Positions 12,413-25,226 of a DNA stretch of 64,000 nt are shown one piece after another. The notes under the pieces are model-generated. The model did not search any database and was not told where the DNA came from. It saw only the letters and a program-made list of their open reading frames with translations. Numbering within the stretch: position 1 is the first letter of the stretch; the number at the start of each line of letters is the position of its first letter. This stretch comes from Prinia subflava. Lineage: Eukaryota > Chordata > Aves > Passeriformes > Cisticolidae. The stretch lies in assembly GCF_021018805.1 (NCBI RefSeq), contig NC_086247.1, forward strand, positions 141,542,102 to 141,606,101, in the 5' to 3' direction. The translations under genes and the position numbers were made by a program.

Positions 12413-14770
12413 ATGCAGACATGCAATTAAACCAAAAAGGACATAAACCCACAGAAAAAAATCTTTTCTTCTGAAAAAGATTGGTTATGTGTCTTTTTTA
12501 ATTTCCTTATCTGTAGTCTAGCAGCATAAGTTCTGTGGAAAATTAAAAGAAGCAGCCTGCAACTTGCATTTTCCAAAATGACATTTAAAATACATATATA
12601 CAAGCATGTACAATATGAAAAAGAGAAATAAAAAACAGGCTGTGGGATGAAGAGGGAAGAAAATAATTAAGTTTAGGGGTTTTTTCAAGTATTCTCCTAA
12701 TGTTTGAATATTTGATACCTGAAGCTACATCAGTTATCAAGACTAGGAGACTCCTAAATATACACCTGTATATGTACCAGGAGAATTTTATCCATTAAGA
12801 AAGAAAAGCTATTTTACAAGGTTTTTCATCCAAACTCACAATGATAAATGATAAAGTTAATCAAATGTTGAAAGATTTAGACCGTCATATAAATTTCACT
12901 TTAGCTGAAGCCAAAATTTCTAGGCAAAAAAGTAGTATTGTGGTTTTATAGAAAGAGTGAAAGAGAGAGAAAATGCTCTACAGATGCAGATATTCACAAA
13001 ATCAATATGAACATAATTATTATAGAAAAGGAGCACCAGGTAGACACTGAACCATGTCTGATTAAAACTCAGGCAACACACTAATGAGAGTCCTGTATGT
13101 AGTAACTTCTGTCTATGGAAAAAGGAAGCAGTTCTGACTATTCAGTTGTTTAGAAAATATTTTATTTTTTTCACAAAAAACAATGAAAAATAATAATTGA
13201 AACCAGTTCCACACAAATCTGTAAGATCCAAGATGTTCACCTAACTGTAGGCACTTAACTAAGTCAGGAAATTCAGGTGCGAGATTTGCCAGAATCCAAA
13301 TCCAAATGCCAAGTTCCAAATACATTGGTTTACTGTGTCCATACTAAAATAAAAGTAACTGAATGTCTCTGTACAGGCACTTCCCTTTCTAGATAATTTG
13401 AAAGGAAATGTTTTCATATGTTAAATAATCAACTGTAATTGTGTATGACTGTAATGTTTATGCTGTTTGAATGTATGCTGACATATTTGTATCTGGTTGT
13501 ATAAGCCTATCCTCAGAGGAAATTCAGTATTTCTGCCCTGAAGCTAAACACATGTAAACTGCTCCAGTCAATGTGGGTGCTTTATTTCTCTCCCTTCTGT
13601 GAGATATAGGTGATTCAGAAGGAGTGCTCAGGAAAAATGCATCCACAACTTTAAAAACCTGTCAGCTTGTGACCTCAGTGATGATTGCACAACTTCTATA
13701 GAAGTCACAAGACCATTACACTCAAACAGCAAATACAGTAAGGTGGGACAGATGATTTGGAAGAAGTTTCAAAAAATTGAACAAAGCTGCAAAGCCAGAA
13801 CGGTATCTTTTGTGGTTAAAGCTTGAAAAATATTTTAGGGTACTGGTATTTTATGAGGACTTGAGGACAAAGGGCTCATGTCTGATACAAAACAGGCTGG
13901 GAGTCTGGTAGATGTAAAAAACAAAATGGGGGGATGGAAACAAAGCAGCCCACCAGGAAAGTCATCTTTGCAAAGTCATCCTGGATTGGTATGCACAGAC
14001 ATAGCCTGAGTGTGACTGTCTGAGGGGAAAATACGAAGGTAGCTGAGAAGGGAAAGAGTGAGAGTCTGGGTGGAAATGAGAGGATATGAACTGCTGCATC
14101 TTTGAGAAGTTGTTTAGAAACGAGTCTTTGAGAACTAAGCGTACTCTGGTAAAAGGATCTGGTGGAAATCCTACTGGAAAGTTTTCCCTGACTACAGTCA
14201 GGATGGTTCATTACTGCTTATCATAATCAAGCAGAAATGAGTCTAAGTGAGGGCTTGGAGTAGCATATTTTTAGCCCTGTTGTGCCTGAGTTCATAGCTA
14301 AATAGCTGTGAGGAGGCATCAGAGACAGTCTGGGACTGCACTGAACAGGAGCAGTCCAAACAACAGACGTGTCTCTACAGATTGTCAGCAGAGATGGAAA
14401 TCGAATTTGTGTATGAAATCATCCGAGGAGGTGTGAAGCATGAAAAGGAGTCCATAACCAGAGTCCTGTGCAGCAGCTTGTAGTGAAAAGTGAAGGGAGG
14501 AATTAAAGCATTCCTAAAGTTCAGTTAAATTCAGTTAAAGCACTCACAGAGTGAGAAACCATTTGAATCATTGATAGAGACACCGGGAAGAATGATATTA
14601 AGGATATTACTATCCAACGAGGCTTTTGTGTCAAAGTCACCAAAGTCTAAATGAAAGTCTGAATTCAGCATCAGTTGTGCGGTTTGGATATGAAAACTTG
14701 GTCAGTTTGGGAAAAAATGATGCAGTGGAATATATAAAGAACAGGAATTGGGTTACTGTTAATTTCCTCT
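12413..14770. other. Unique non-coding sequence
   Basis: No gene or known repeat is recognised. The minus frame at 13876-14211 is open for 111 codons but has low-complexity hydrophobic and Ser/Phe-rich content and no family signature. The part 14220-14600 is less AT-rich, with nothing identifiable. Confidence 0.5.
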
Positions 14771-14862
14771 GGCAGGAAGAGATGAAGAAAGAAGCAGCAA
14801 GGAAGGAGAGGGACAGAAAGATTTTTGGCAGTGGAAGGTTGTTGAGCTTATTTGTAATGTAA
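14626..14862 (+). other. Open frame with exon-like 3' part (unrecognised)
   Basis: A 78-codon plus frame contains a well-formed splice acceptor (TAATTTCCTCTGGCAG) ending at about 14776. A purine-rich, Lys/Glu-rich segment follows (EEMKKEAARKERDRK), then a stop at 14860-14862. The only nearby donor, AAG then GTTGTTG at about 14839, is weak. The charged part could be a coiled-coil exon or simply a purine-rich patch. No family is recognised. Confidence 0.15.
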
Positions 14863-17270
14863 AGTTGGAGTCACAGAGGCAAGGAGGCCTCCCTGGAACT
14901 TGGAAGGAGCTGCTCTTTTCTCATTTAAGGGATGAAGAAGAAAGTGAGCTGGTCACTAGCAATGAGGCAGATGCTGAGACCAGGGGAGCTTTTTGATTTT
15001 TGTATAGGAAAGGTACTAAAAAAAAAAGATTGCTTTTTCTGTGATATTTCTGTGAGAAGAAAAACTAAATATGTACATAAAAAACAAAGACATCTCAACA
15101 AGACTCTCTAAAGTAAGATACACAGATCTGGGGAGAAATTTAAAAATGGCAGATAGGTTGGTACATTATACACACTTCTCAGTGGTACATCACTGCATGC
15201 TTATGTGAAGTCAGCCTGGAAATCCTGGATGTTTATTTAGTGACTAGAAGTGCCTCCCATCCAGAACCTGAAATTTCTGAAAAATGCTTGGGGAACAACT
15301 TTCAAAAACAACTCAGTCAAATCTGTGAATGCTATATATAAAAATTTTGAAAAGTAGGTTTCTGATGGCATGAAAAACGTATGAAAAAGAAATCAACTCT
15401 ACAGCTGTTTCTTATTAACATTATCTTCAGGAGTTTTTATAAGCTGTAAAATAGAACATGCCAACATTAAGTCAGTTATAATTAAGCTTTCATTTCAAGA
15501 TTCCTTTTAAAAAATAGACATAAAATTCCTACACCAAAGATGAATAATAGTCTTTTTAAAAGCCATTCTGACATAAAATGATTTTGAGGTTTAAGGGCAA
15601 ACTATTTTAAGGACCAAAAGAACCCATGGACTCTTCTAAAGTTCGGTGTCATGGGGATTATTTAAAATATCATATAAAACAACATTTCTTACTGTAAATT
15701 AACATAGATTACCTAAAGTTCATGAAATTACAAGAAATTACATCAATGAAGGGCATGGGCTTTTACCTTTACTATTCTTTCATCCCTATCTTTGTTTCAA
15801 AGAGAAAAGAATCCCCTGCTTTAAGGTGTGTCTTCTGTACATTTCAAGGGCATTTGCTTCTTTTCAAGCATCTGTTTCTTTTAGAAGAGTGAAATTTACC
15901 TTTGGAATTGCATGGTGAGATAAAATTCATCTTTAACCGAAGACTCATTTCTCCTGCATATTATTAGGTACATACAAAATGTAAATTTTTTTAGCTTACC
16001 TCACATACTAATTTCAAGACAAAGTTCAACCTCTACAGAAGCATTTTTATCCTGTAATTTTAAACTTCAAATTTTATTGTTTTCATCTGGCAGAAGCTTA
16101 ACTGAAATTGAATTTTGAAATTCCCACAGATCTCATTACAAGAAACTCATTTTGTTCTGAACAAGAAATAAATTAAGAATAATCACTACTGTAAGACTGG
16201 CACTGGTGTCACCCAGTTCCCTTATAAACCTTTCATTTCTAATTCAAAATTCTCAAATCCAAAGCCTGACATTTTTAAACCTTCTAAATACAGCCAGGGC
16301 TACTTTCTAGGGTCTTCCTTGCATCTTCTCATTCTTTAGACTTTTTTTATAAATAATGCCTATATTCTAAAAAAAATTAAAAGATTGATAATCCAAACTA
16401 CACATCTCCTGGAACTAAAACATGAAACTTTTCAATTGGGGTAGAAAGGCATTTATATAATTCAGGCATGAATCCCAGGTGCAAATATACAAAGCAAACT
16501 GAATTTTTACTTAAAGTTCTCTTTTTCCACTTCTGTTACCCATAAGTTTTCTAGATGTGCATGTGTATACTTAAGCAGAGAAAAAGGTAGAAACCAAGGG
16601 ACTTAAAAGATCTGCACGATTCTGTATTTCCAAATTTTTCTTCACAGATTTGTGAGTGACAATAGGCACAAGATGTATCTAGATATGCTGGCAACTGATG
16701 AAGTGACAACAGCTTTATTTTTTGTCTGTTGCTTACCGTTTTTAACTTGAACTATGAGCAGAAAAAAATAGTTACCTCTAAAATACTCAAGGCAGGGTGG
16801 GAAGAAAAGGCAGTGCCTGATTTTAACACAGAATTCTCATGCAAACTCACTATTTTCCTGTGTTCCTGTAAGTTGTATGTTACATGAGATGATTCCTGTG
16901 CAGAGCATATGTTTTAAAATGAGACCATTTTTAAAAGTCAGACACAGCCTATGGCTACAGACTACACATATATCAAAATTAGGTAATTCTCTGCTGATAT
17001 CTAGTAACAAAATGGGGAAACCTTCCCCCCCTTTTTATATCTTTAGTCAGTCACACGTCAGGAATTTTTTATTTTCGTTTAGCTTTTCTCTTTTGGAAAG
17101 AGGAAAAGATAAGACCAGATTACTCTCTGGGAGTAGTCTGGTTATTTCAGCAGACACCAGATTTAAATCAATGTGCTCCACTACAGATCTGATTCCCAGG
17201 CTTGCATTTCATATTTAAAAAAAAAAAAATCATTTGAATTACTATAAAGCTTTGGGGGTTGAGGTGGATC
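14863..17270. other. Unique AT-rich non-coding sequence
   Basis: No gene, RNA gene or recognised repeat. A-runs occur near 15019-15028 and 17217-17229. The plus frame at 16877-17218 is 113 codons but has no recognisable content. Confidence 0.55.
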
Positions 17271-17324
17271 CACCTTTCTCAGGCCATGCCTCCTGAGCTG
17301 GGCACTGTCAGAGTCAAGATTTTA

Positions 17325-17960
17325 GTAGAATTAATTAGCTCATTCACAGCATGAGTTAATGCAGCTGGATGGGCTTCAGACTGAAGCTACCTCACACCCA
17401 TCTGTCTCGAAGAACGGGCAGAGGACTGACCTCAGCCTGTGTGTTGTCTTGCCTTAAGCCTCCAGCATAGGTTTGCTTCCAGCTTCACACTCCAATTCAT
17501 AGTGTGAAACTAAAAGTGTGAAAATTTAAGTAGGCTACAAAGATATAAAAGTAACTTGGTGTTGCTGAGGTGGAACAGCCCTTGCTGTCCAACACGCCAT
17601 TCCCACTCTTTGTTTTAGATTAATTGAAAGTACAAACTTTGGTCACTCTCATAACTGCATTGCACAGCCAGTGCCTTTTTCTATGCATAATTTTCAAAGT
17701 CTAAATTTGCTATGAAGTGAGAGACGGAACAGGTTTATTGCAAGCAGACGACGACTGTAATGACTTGCCTTGAGCTAGAGAAAAATTTCAGTGCATGTTA
17801 ATGCATTAATTTGAGTGGCTGGGACTAAAGCGAAAACAAGTATTTGCAACTGTACTAATGGCTGGATAGCAGTTCTTCACTGAACTAATTATACTGCCAG
17901 GGGCTTTAGTCTCAGGAGGGTCAAACAGAAGTCATAAACACAACTAAAATGAGGAGCATA
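17325..17960. promoter_or_regulatory. Candidate conserved non-coding element (enhancer-like)
   Basis: The segment is rich in homeodomain- and POU-type words: TTAATTAGCT at 17331, TTAATTGAAAG at about 17620, TATGCATAAT at about 17682, and GTTAATGCATTAATTTGAG near 17797. It retains CpGs (GCAGACGACGACTG near 17745). It has no repeat signature and is not coding in any frame. This texture is typical of deeply conserved vertebrate developmental enhancers, but conservation itself is not visible here, so this is inference. Confidence 0.3.
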
Positions 17961-19542
17961 ATCAGCTGCTACAGTGGAAGAGAAGGAAAATCAAGAATTT
18001 GATTCTGCGGGCTCTTAGACTTAGAATTTTAGCTCTCTTGGTTACCTCTGGTTCTTTTTTATGCCCCTGGGAATATGTCATGGAAGCAGAGCAAGGAGGA
18101 GAGGAGCAATGGCAAAACAGGCAACCTGACCTCCATCAAGGGATGTATGAGTCCCCCCCTATGTGAATGTGGGCAGGGCTGGCCATGCTGGGAATGTGCT
18201 GACTCCATCCACTGTCCCTGGCCAATGTAATGGGGATCTCTGATATTCCCTTCACATTTGTCAAGGTCTCCAGGATAAGAGATCAGTAACTTCCTTCCCA
18301 CAAAGGGTACAATACTCTCTGAACAACAGCTGCATTCATAAGTGGAAGTTATTTGAGATTTAATTGAGATTTGTAAAATTCTCTGGAGTCTTAAATCCAT
18401 TAGCACAGCTTACGCTGAAAAGTAATTGACAGCACTTTGTCTGAAAGCTCCAGTCAGGCTCTTCCTCCCCCTCCTCCTCCTCTTCCTCCTTGCTCAGGGC
18501 CATATCTCAGTGCAAACAGCAACACTTGCCATGGCTTGTGGTCGTGCAAAGAGCAGTGAGTGTGTCATTCACACGGCCGTGTTGCTGCAATGGCAACTTG
18601 CTGCAGCTGTGCAGCCCTGACCGCAGCTCCACCAGAGGGGTTTTGTTTCCCGTCCTCCTCCTTCCCTTCCAGGAGTAGCCGGGTTGCAATCTGAGACAAA
18701 TAGTTGCACTGTGTCTGCTCGCTGCATGAGCCGAGGTGAGCTGGGGAATGGTGGCTGCCAGGTTCCAGATTGATGGCGTGTCGAAACCCCAGAGCAAGAT
18801 ATGTTGGCAGCAAAGTGATCCTCCATGGGGAATCCAGCATAATATGCTTTCCAGATTTCTGGGCCAGCTTCCAACTTCTCACTCCTGTGTAAGCAACAAC
18901 TATCCCTCGTGAGGGAGAAGAAGGGCCCTTGCACTTGCTGCTGCTGATTGCCCTAATAAATGTGTTTAACATATGTATGTTTATAAAGCAGCCATAGGGA
19001 AGCAATTTGACTACCTCTTTCCACATATATCTTCCTTCTGCCTGCTGAGGGCTGGCATGATGCCAGCTTGAAGACAATGCAGTATAAACTTGACAGCCAT
19101 CTATTCATGTGTATGGGCAGACAGAACACTGTTCCTTTGAGATTACTCCTCCTATGCTAAGCATGCTGCCAAAGGAAATTACAATACACTTTCCACTTTA
19201 TGATGCAGATAATCAATGATATAATATTCATGTTATCCATGAATATTTGATTTCTTTATTCTTGAGAGAAACTGAACTATAGTGACTGTATTAAACACTG
19301 TACATCTGAACCAGTTCCCCTGACTGCCACACAAGATCTCAAAAGGCTCATTTCATAGTCACATTTCTCAGGGTTCTTGGGTATTGCTATGTTCAACCAA
19401 ATTTAAATTTCTCTGTCTTTTAAGCAGTTTATGCCAAGGCTAATTCAAGCTTCTCTCCAAACTCTGTATCAGTTTTACCAAGTTATGGCAACTACCTGCA
19501 TTTGATTTTGGCTTTTGAATAATTCTCTGGTGAAATATTAAA

Positions 19543-19545
<3 letters not shown>
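17961..19545. other. Unique non-coding sequence with a CTCCTC patch
   Basis: A short pyrimidine-rich CTCCTC patch lies at about 18468-18490. Overlapping minus frames (18565-19077, 170 codons, and 18569-18934) are open but unrecognised, and plus frames overlap the same stretch, so a composition effect is likely. No splice-site pair or repeat is recognised. Confidence 0.45.
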
Positions 19546-19603
<58 letters not shown>

Positions 19604-19660
19604 AAAAAACAAAACAACAAAAAAAAAACCAACAAAAAAACAACAATCCAAAAGTATGCA
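19546..19660. repeat. Uninterrupted A56 run and A-rich low-complexity tail
   Basis: Positions 19546-19601 are 56 consecutive A residues, followed by an A-rich tail with scattered C to about 19650. An ATTAAA at 19537-19542 is only 3 nt upstream of the run, too close for a normal cleavage signal. I see no upstream coding relic or target duplication that would make this a processed pseudogene, so simple expansion is preferred. Confidence 0.9.
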
Positions 19661-20534
19661 TCTTAAATCAGGGGAAGTGAATTAGTTGCTTTGAAACTGG
19701 CAGATGATGGGTTTTTTGTAGGTGTTTAAGGTGCTCTGACTAAGGAATCTAGGCATATTCTAACTATGGTGATTAAAATGTGCAGCCTGTGCTACAGTCA
19801 CCTTAGAGGTACAAACATCTCCAAAAGCTGAATCATACCTCTTTAGATACAAGTCTAAAATAGATAGGATGAAATATTTTCTGGGAGGAAACTTTTTCCA
19901 TTGACTATTCAACAACTAACACTGGAGTCTTATATTTTTGAGAAGTAAAATTGTTTGAGACTAATTCAACCCTAGAGCTGTACTTAATTTTTAAGAGTTG
20001 CCTAAATTTATCAGATCTTGATAAATCCTACTTACAAAGAATCTTTCCATTATTCACCTTAGGAGCTCTCGGGATTACCCTACAGGTAGCCCCAGGGCTG
20101 AGTAATGAGGCAGCATTTTAAAAAAGCAGTCTAAGATGAGCCTACTTCTATGAAGAATTACTTGCTTAATTCTGCTTGCCACTGTTACATCAATTTATCA
20201 TAATTCATCAAAGTAGCAATGGCATTGCATTGGAAGACAGCCTTACCAAGTATGTCACTGGGAGATATGACTGAAAAATAAAGAATAAATACCAAAATCA
20301 GAGCTGGAAACTTGATCTCAGATCATATTATGTGCACACTGAGAAACTTGTGGACTTGCTTAGCCAGGAAAAGGTGACAACAAGAACACATGAAAAAATG
20401 CAAGTACAGAATAGCTTTTTTTTCCTCTGATACAGGAGTTAAATCCTGAGGAGCCTGTCTCATGGATTGATACTGTGCCATACTTAAGGCCAACTGTGCT
20501 GTATGTGAACTGCTTTCTTTAAATTCTTTTTAAG

Positions 20535-20552
20535 GGAAAGGACATCTACAAG
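20535..20552 (+). other. Candidate 18-nt microexon
   Basis: A pyrimidine-rich acceptor (CTTTCTTTAAATTCTTTTTAAG) ends at 20534. It is followed by 18 nt, GGAAAGGACATCTACAAG, and then a near-perfect donor, GTAAGTATG, at 20553. Read in its first frame the exon would encode GKDIYK and keep phase. I recognise no parent gene, and no neighbouring exon is visible. Such combinations can occur by chance. Confidence 0.2.
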
Positions 20553-20738
20553 GTAAGTATGTCTCTCCAGGTTGGCAAGATATCACAATCAACAAATGGG
20601 TACTCAGACTGCAAAGTCAGGGAGGTGTCAATATGCTCTGAGATATGACTGACCACTTGGATTTGTCCAAGAAGCACTTACCTTACTTTTCTCTTTCTCT
20701 GCCTTCTGGTTCCATGTTTTCATGAAGTATTTCATTCA

Positions 20739-20803
20739 ACACACACACACACATATATATATACACACACACACATATATACATGTATTATATATATACA
20801 CTT
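20739..20803. repeat. CA/TA dinucleotide microsatellite
   Basis: Compound (CA)n-(TA)n-(CA)n-(TA)n array. The open frame across it, plus 20722-20910, is a repeat artefact in its first half. Confidence 0.95.
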
Positions 20804-21674
20804 TCACCCCTAGTTTTCAGGTTAAATTTAGAGTTATTGCCTTCCTTTGCAGTATACCTGGGAGTGAAGATGTTCCTACAGAACAGCTGATTGACCTTTG
20901 TAATACTTAGGAAAACAACATTCAGTGAAATGAGGGAGCTGTTATAGGTTAGACATCCAGCTCCATTCTGTTGTTCAAATCCCTACAGAGAACAAAAACA
21001 TAGAAAAGAAAATAAAAGATATTTAAATTTTGGCTTCCTCCTTGGTCATTTAATACTAAAGTCTGGAAATTGTCCTATCACTTTCCAGGCTATGTGACAA
21101 AGGGTGTGGAGATGTTAACAGGAATGACAAGTCATGGAAAAATAAGAACACATACGTAGAAATTATTTTAAATGTTCTTCTAGCTATTTTTGGAAAGAAA
21201 AGTATTGTCTTGAGTGAGTGGCTTCACAAATAAATATTTACATATTTTAAATTGTTAGGTTCTTGTTTTGCTTTTTAGAAAAAGAGACAATTTATGGAGG
21301 TATTGTCAAACTATATTTTTAAGCAGTACACATCCTTATTATCTATATTAAGTGAATGGTTAAGCAATAGGAATTTGAATTGAACTACATTACACTGAAA
21401 CACATTTACATAGTACTGTAAGTGATATTGTGCACCCCTCAGGTTAATCACCAAAAGCATGAAATAGGCTTTGAGCTTTTGGGTTATCCGTATAATTTCT
21501 CCACATTCAATGTACTCTCTTTTTTTCTGCACCAATGTATTTTATGGGAATACTAAATGAGTGGGTTATTAAGATATTTTATTTTATAGACACCTTTCTT
21601 TATTTATTGATTTCCCTCACAAATCTTGAAAATTTGTTTGCATTTACTGTTTAATAAGGACCAGTCTCACTGAG

Positions 21675-22296
21675 TGTTGTGATTTAATCCCAGCCCCAAA
21701 CAGCTGCTCCCTCCCTTCCTCTTCCCCGGTGGGATAGGGGAGAGAATTGGAAGGGTAAAAGTGAGAAAACTCCTGGGTTGAGGTAAAGACAGTTTAACAA
21801 GTAAAGCAAAAACTGTGTACACAAGCAAAGCAAAACAAGGAATTCATTCACCATTTCCCATGGGCAGGCAGCTGTTCAGCCATCCCCAGGACTGCAGGGC
21901 TCCATCACAGGTACTGGTGAGTTGGGATGACAAACGCCAACATTCTGAGCACACACACCCTCCCAACACACCACGGCTTCCTCCCTCTTCCCTCAGCTTT
22001 ACACAGTGATTTATACACAAAGCCATATGGTGTGGGACACCCCTTTGCTCAGGTGGGGTCAGCTGTCCCAGCTGTGTCCCCTCCCAGTCTCCTGTGCACC
22101 CCCAGCCTCCTCGCTGATGGGGTGCGGTGAGGGGCAGAGCTCAGGGTCACCCAGGAGTGCTGGAGTTCACTCTGTAGCTCAGCAGTAACCACATCATCCC
22201 TGAATCATCAGCACCGCCTCCAGCACAAATCCAAAACACAGCCCCACACCAGCTACTGGGAAGAAAATTAACTCTAGCCCAGCCAAAACTAGCTCT
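21675..22296 (-). mobile_element. Solo LTR of an avian endogenous retrovirus (ERVL-type), sense on minus
   Basis: The whole segment resembles an abundant bird ERV LTR. It begins TGTTGTGATTTAATCCCAGC, contains GTGAGAAAACTCCTGGGTTG and CAAAACAAGGAATTCATTCA, and ends in TTAACTCTAGCCCAGCCAAA. Its sense is the minus strand: a TATAAA box lies at 22010-22015 (complement) upstream of a decayed polyadenylation signal, GTTAAA, at 21793-21798 (complement). The minus-sense 5' terminus has lost the canonical TGTG (now AGAG), and no target duplication is visible, so the copy is old. No internal gag/pol sequence flanks it, so it is a solo LTR. It brings a possible dormant promoter reading leftward. The family name is from memory of the pattern, not from a search. 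Confidence 0.85.
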
Positions 22297-25226
22297 GTTA
22301 CTCTAGCAAAGCTCTGCTGAGTCAAATGAGAAATATATGCACTGTGCACACCAACATCATAATTTCAGAAAGAGAGCCACCTTCCTGTTCTCCTGTTATT
22401 AGCTCAATGTCATGAATATCTAAAAAAAAGAAAAAAAAGCTAGCATACATATATATCTATATATATACACACACATATGTATATAGTGATGATACCTGAA
22501 ATTCAGCAGAACTGTTTCAAAATGTGAATTGGAAATGAACCAAAGTATTTGTTTTTAAAGATAAATTGACACACAGAGTTGTGAAAATAAATCTGACCAG
22601 ACTTCAAGAAAATTAATGAAGTAATTCATAATGTGCTTTACTTTGAGTGGCCATTTCTTTTTGACAACTCAGTCTTAAGTAATGTTTTCAAAGTATTCAT
22701 TAGGGACACAGAGATAACTTGAAGCTTGAAACCAGGTCCTTGCCCTAATGACACTGTTTTATGCAGTGGAGTAACTAATAAAAAGCAAGAAAGAGGAAAA
22801 ACCCCTATTTGTAGCCATTATTAATGGCAAAATCTGTTCTGTTTAAGTATCTCTCACTGCATATTGTATGTGAAAAATACAAGACAATTATTCCACATTC
22901 AGAAATGTTTCACCTCTGGGAAAATACTCAGCAGTGGCCATGTTTTTCTACTGTTTATTTCTTTGGGAATGTGAGAGATATTTTCCACATTTGTCAAAAC
23001 TGGCTGTATTATTTTTGCTGTACTTTTTGCTGTAAAACTCAGCTATATATTTGCCATAGAAAGATTCTTGACCTTGGGATAACATCTGAAGGCTAAACTG
23101 TTTTTTTACCCTTTGGAAACATGAATATTGTCTGCTATGAAATCTTTTCTTTATATACCATTGAAATCTATGGTTATTTAAAAATACATGATATTTATAT
23201 TTTAGTGCAAACCTAAAATTCATGTACTTTCCAATTTTAAAACAGTGACTCTTTAATTAAACAAATGTGAATGCTACAATCTATTTCACTTTCTAGCAGC
23301 TTTAGCATATTGTATGGAAAAAGATATTTTCTACACCTTTAGGAGAAACACAGACGTTTGCAGAAGGATTAGAAGATCTGAAGTGCTGGCCAAAATATGT
23401 TGTGTTTTGGTACACAGAGTATCTTGAAATCCTCCTGGCTCCATTGAAAACCAGGGGATAAACCTTGTTAGATTGGCATTTCTGCAAAAAGGGTGCACTG
23501 GGGGCTGATTTCTGTGATAAACTCCTAATGAAAAGCTTGTCATTTAGTCATCTTGCACCAAGAAGAGTCTTATAGTGAAAGAGAAAAAAAATAACAGCAG
23601 AGTTTTACTTGCTCAAAAGTCAAAGACAGAGCAAAAAAATGTCAAAAAGGAGTTTCTCCCTTACACTATACCCTGAACAAATGTCACAGGCAAAGAACAC
23701 AGCTTAAGCAAATGTATTTCTTCTGGCATGCCAAAATTTTAACATTTATAACTTAAATTTGGCATCTTTATGGTTGGTTGGTTTTGTTTATTATTTAGTG
23801 GGTTTTTATTTTATTTTGTTGTGAGTGTTTTTGTAGTTTTTTTTCTTCCCCCAAAAAATCATAACAGAGAAGAACTCTATGCCTTACAAAGTAAGAATTT
23901 ATTTCTGTGTACAAAACAGCTTTGCTTTTTCAAAATGGTGTCTACCAGAATAGAAGGAGTAGATTTCAGTTGACTTACCTTTCTGCTGAATTGAAAATTG
24001 TGTTTCACTTATTATGGAAATGGGCACAAATTTATTGTTCTGTTGTATTTCCCAAAAGGAATGATTAATTTGCCAAGATACTGAGGAAAAAAACCCAAAA
24101 CAAAAAACCAGGAAATATTATCTATTTGATATTTCTCCTTTAATGTTCATTGCTTTCTGAAATTGTGATATAAATATAAGCTGACAGGTGAAAGTTCATT
24201 CAGAAATTGGAGTAGACAGAGAGTGGAAGCTAAGGGGAGGTGATTCCTAAAATTACTAGGAATTATGACCATTTGTCATTTTAGCAAGGATTTTGTTATG
24301 TGTTTTAAAGATGATTTACAGGGGAACTCATTTGGTGTAAAGTTAAGAAACCAGAGTCCATTTCTGCTGTTACATAAACCACTATATGTCTCAAATACTT
24401 AATAAAAAAAGCTGTCATCAGAATCACAGCCAATGACGTCTATATGACAACTCTATCATGCTTGACCATTTTTAATTAGATGAATAGTAACCTTCAGGTC
24501 TAATGCTTTTTTTAATGTCTTAGAACAGCCATAAAATATGGAGATTTACTTTTTATAAAAAGAGAAATAAATCATCCTTTTACCTGTGTGTTTCAGGGTC
24601 AATCACAACTAACCTTCTCCTGCTCTGTTCTGTTCAAGCCTAACTCAATTTTCCTAAAAGAAAAAAAAGTTGAGTAGTATTTGGATGACAAATATTGACA
24701 TTACACGTGTATTGTGATATTGCAGGAAACAATACAACATCCTAAAAGAAAAGGAAGAAAAGGAAATGGCTGTACTTAGTCAGTAATTCATAGTAGAGCT
24801 ATGATGAATTCTGCCTCTCCACCCTATAAAAAAATTCTGTCAAGGTCATATTTTATCACGTGGATTCAGAGTTTCTTCCTAATTAGTTTAACCAAACAAC
24901 CACTACTGACACAGCCCTTTGCATTTGCTGGGTCCTGAGTTAGGCTGGGGATGACCACATCGCTGTCAGACCTTCAATACTTCTGTTTTTTGAAGTAAAT
25001 GATAGAGCCTTTTCCTCCTCACATTCTGTGCTCCAAGCCAGCCTCAAAAAATGGTAATTCCAGAAGAGCAAGAGGTGTTTGTGTGCAAAGAAGCCACAGT
25101 TCAGTGTAGGGAATGTCAAATGTGTTGGCAGAATGAATAAATATGTATTCACATAGCTTGCACAGTGAAATACAGACTTCAAAACAGAAAAGTCTGAAGT
25201 GATATCTATATTCACTTGGTGTTCAC
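22297..25226. other. Unique AT-rich non-coding sequence between two LTRs
   Basis: A TA/CA-rich patch lies at about 22443-22488. A T/G-rich patch lies at 23770-23855. No gene or retroviral internal sequence is recognised between the two LTRs, so they are independent insertions, not the ends of one provirus. A strong isolated minus donor (AAG then GTAAGTC) at about 23977 lacks a convincing acceptor. Confidence 0.55.

Larger units (their letters stand above)
19661..21674. other. Unique non-coding sequence between A-run and LTR
   Basis: No gene is identified apart from the small splice-like pattern at 20535 and the microsatellite at 20739, listed separately. The rest is AT-rich unique sequence. 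Confidence 0.5.

Noticed and set aside
18565..19077. 170-codon minus frame
   Set aside because: Other frames of both strands are open over the same stretch, no family is recognised, and there are no splice sites or promoter signals.
19440..19601. Processed pseudogene ending in the A56 run
   Set aside because: The ATTAAA is only 3 nt from the run, and no coding relic or target duplication is visible upstream.
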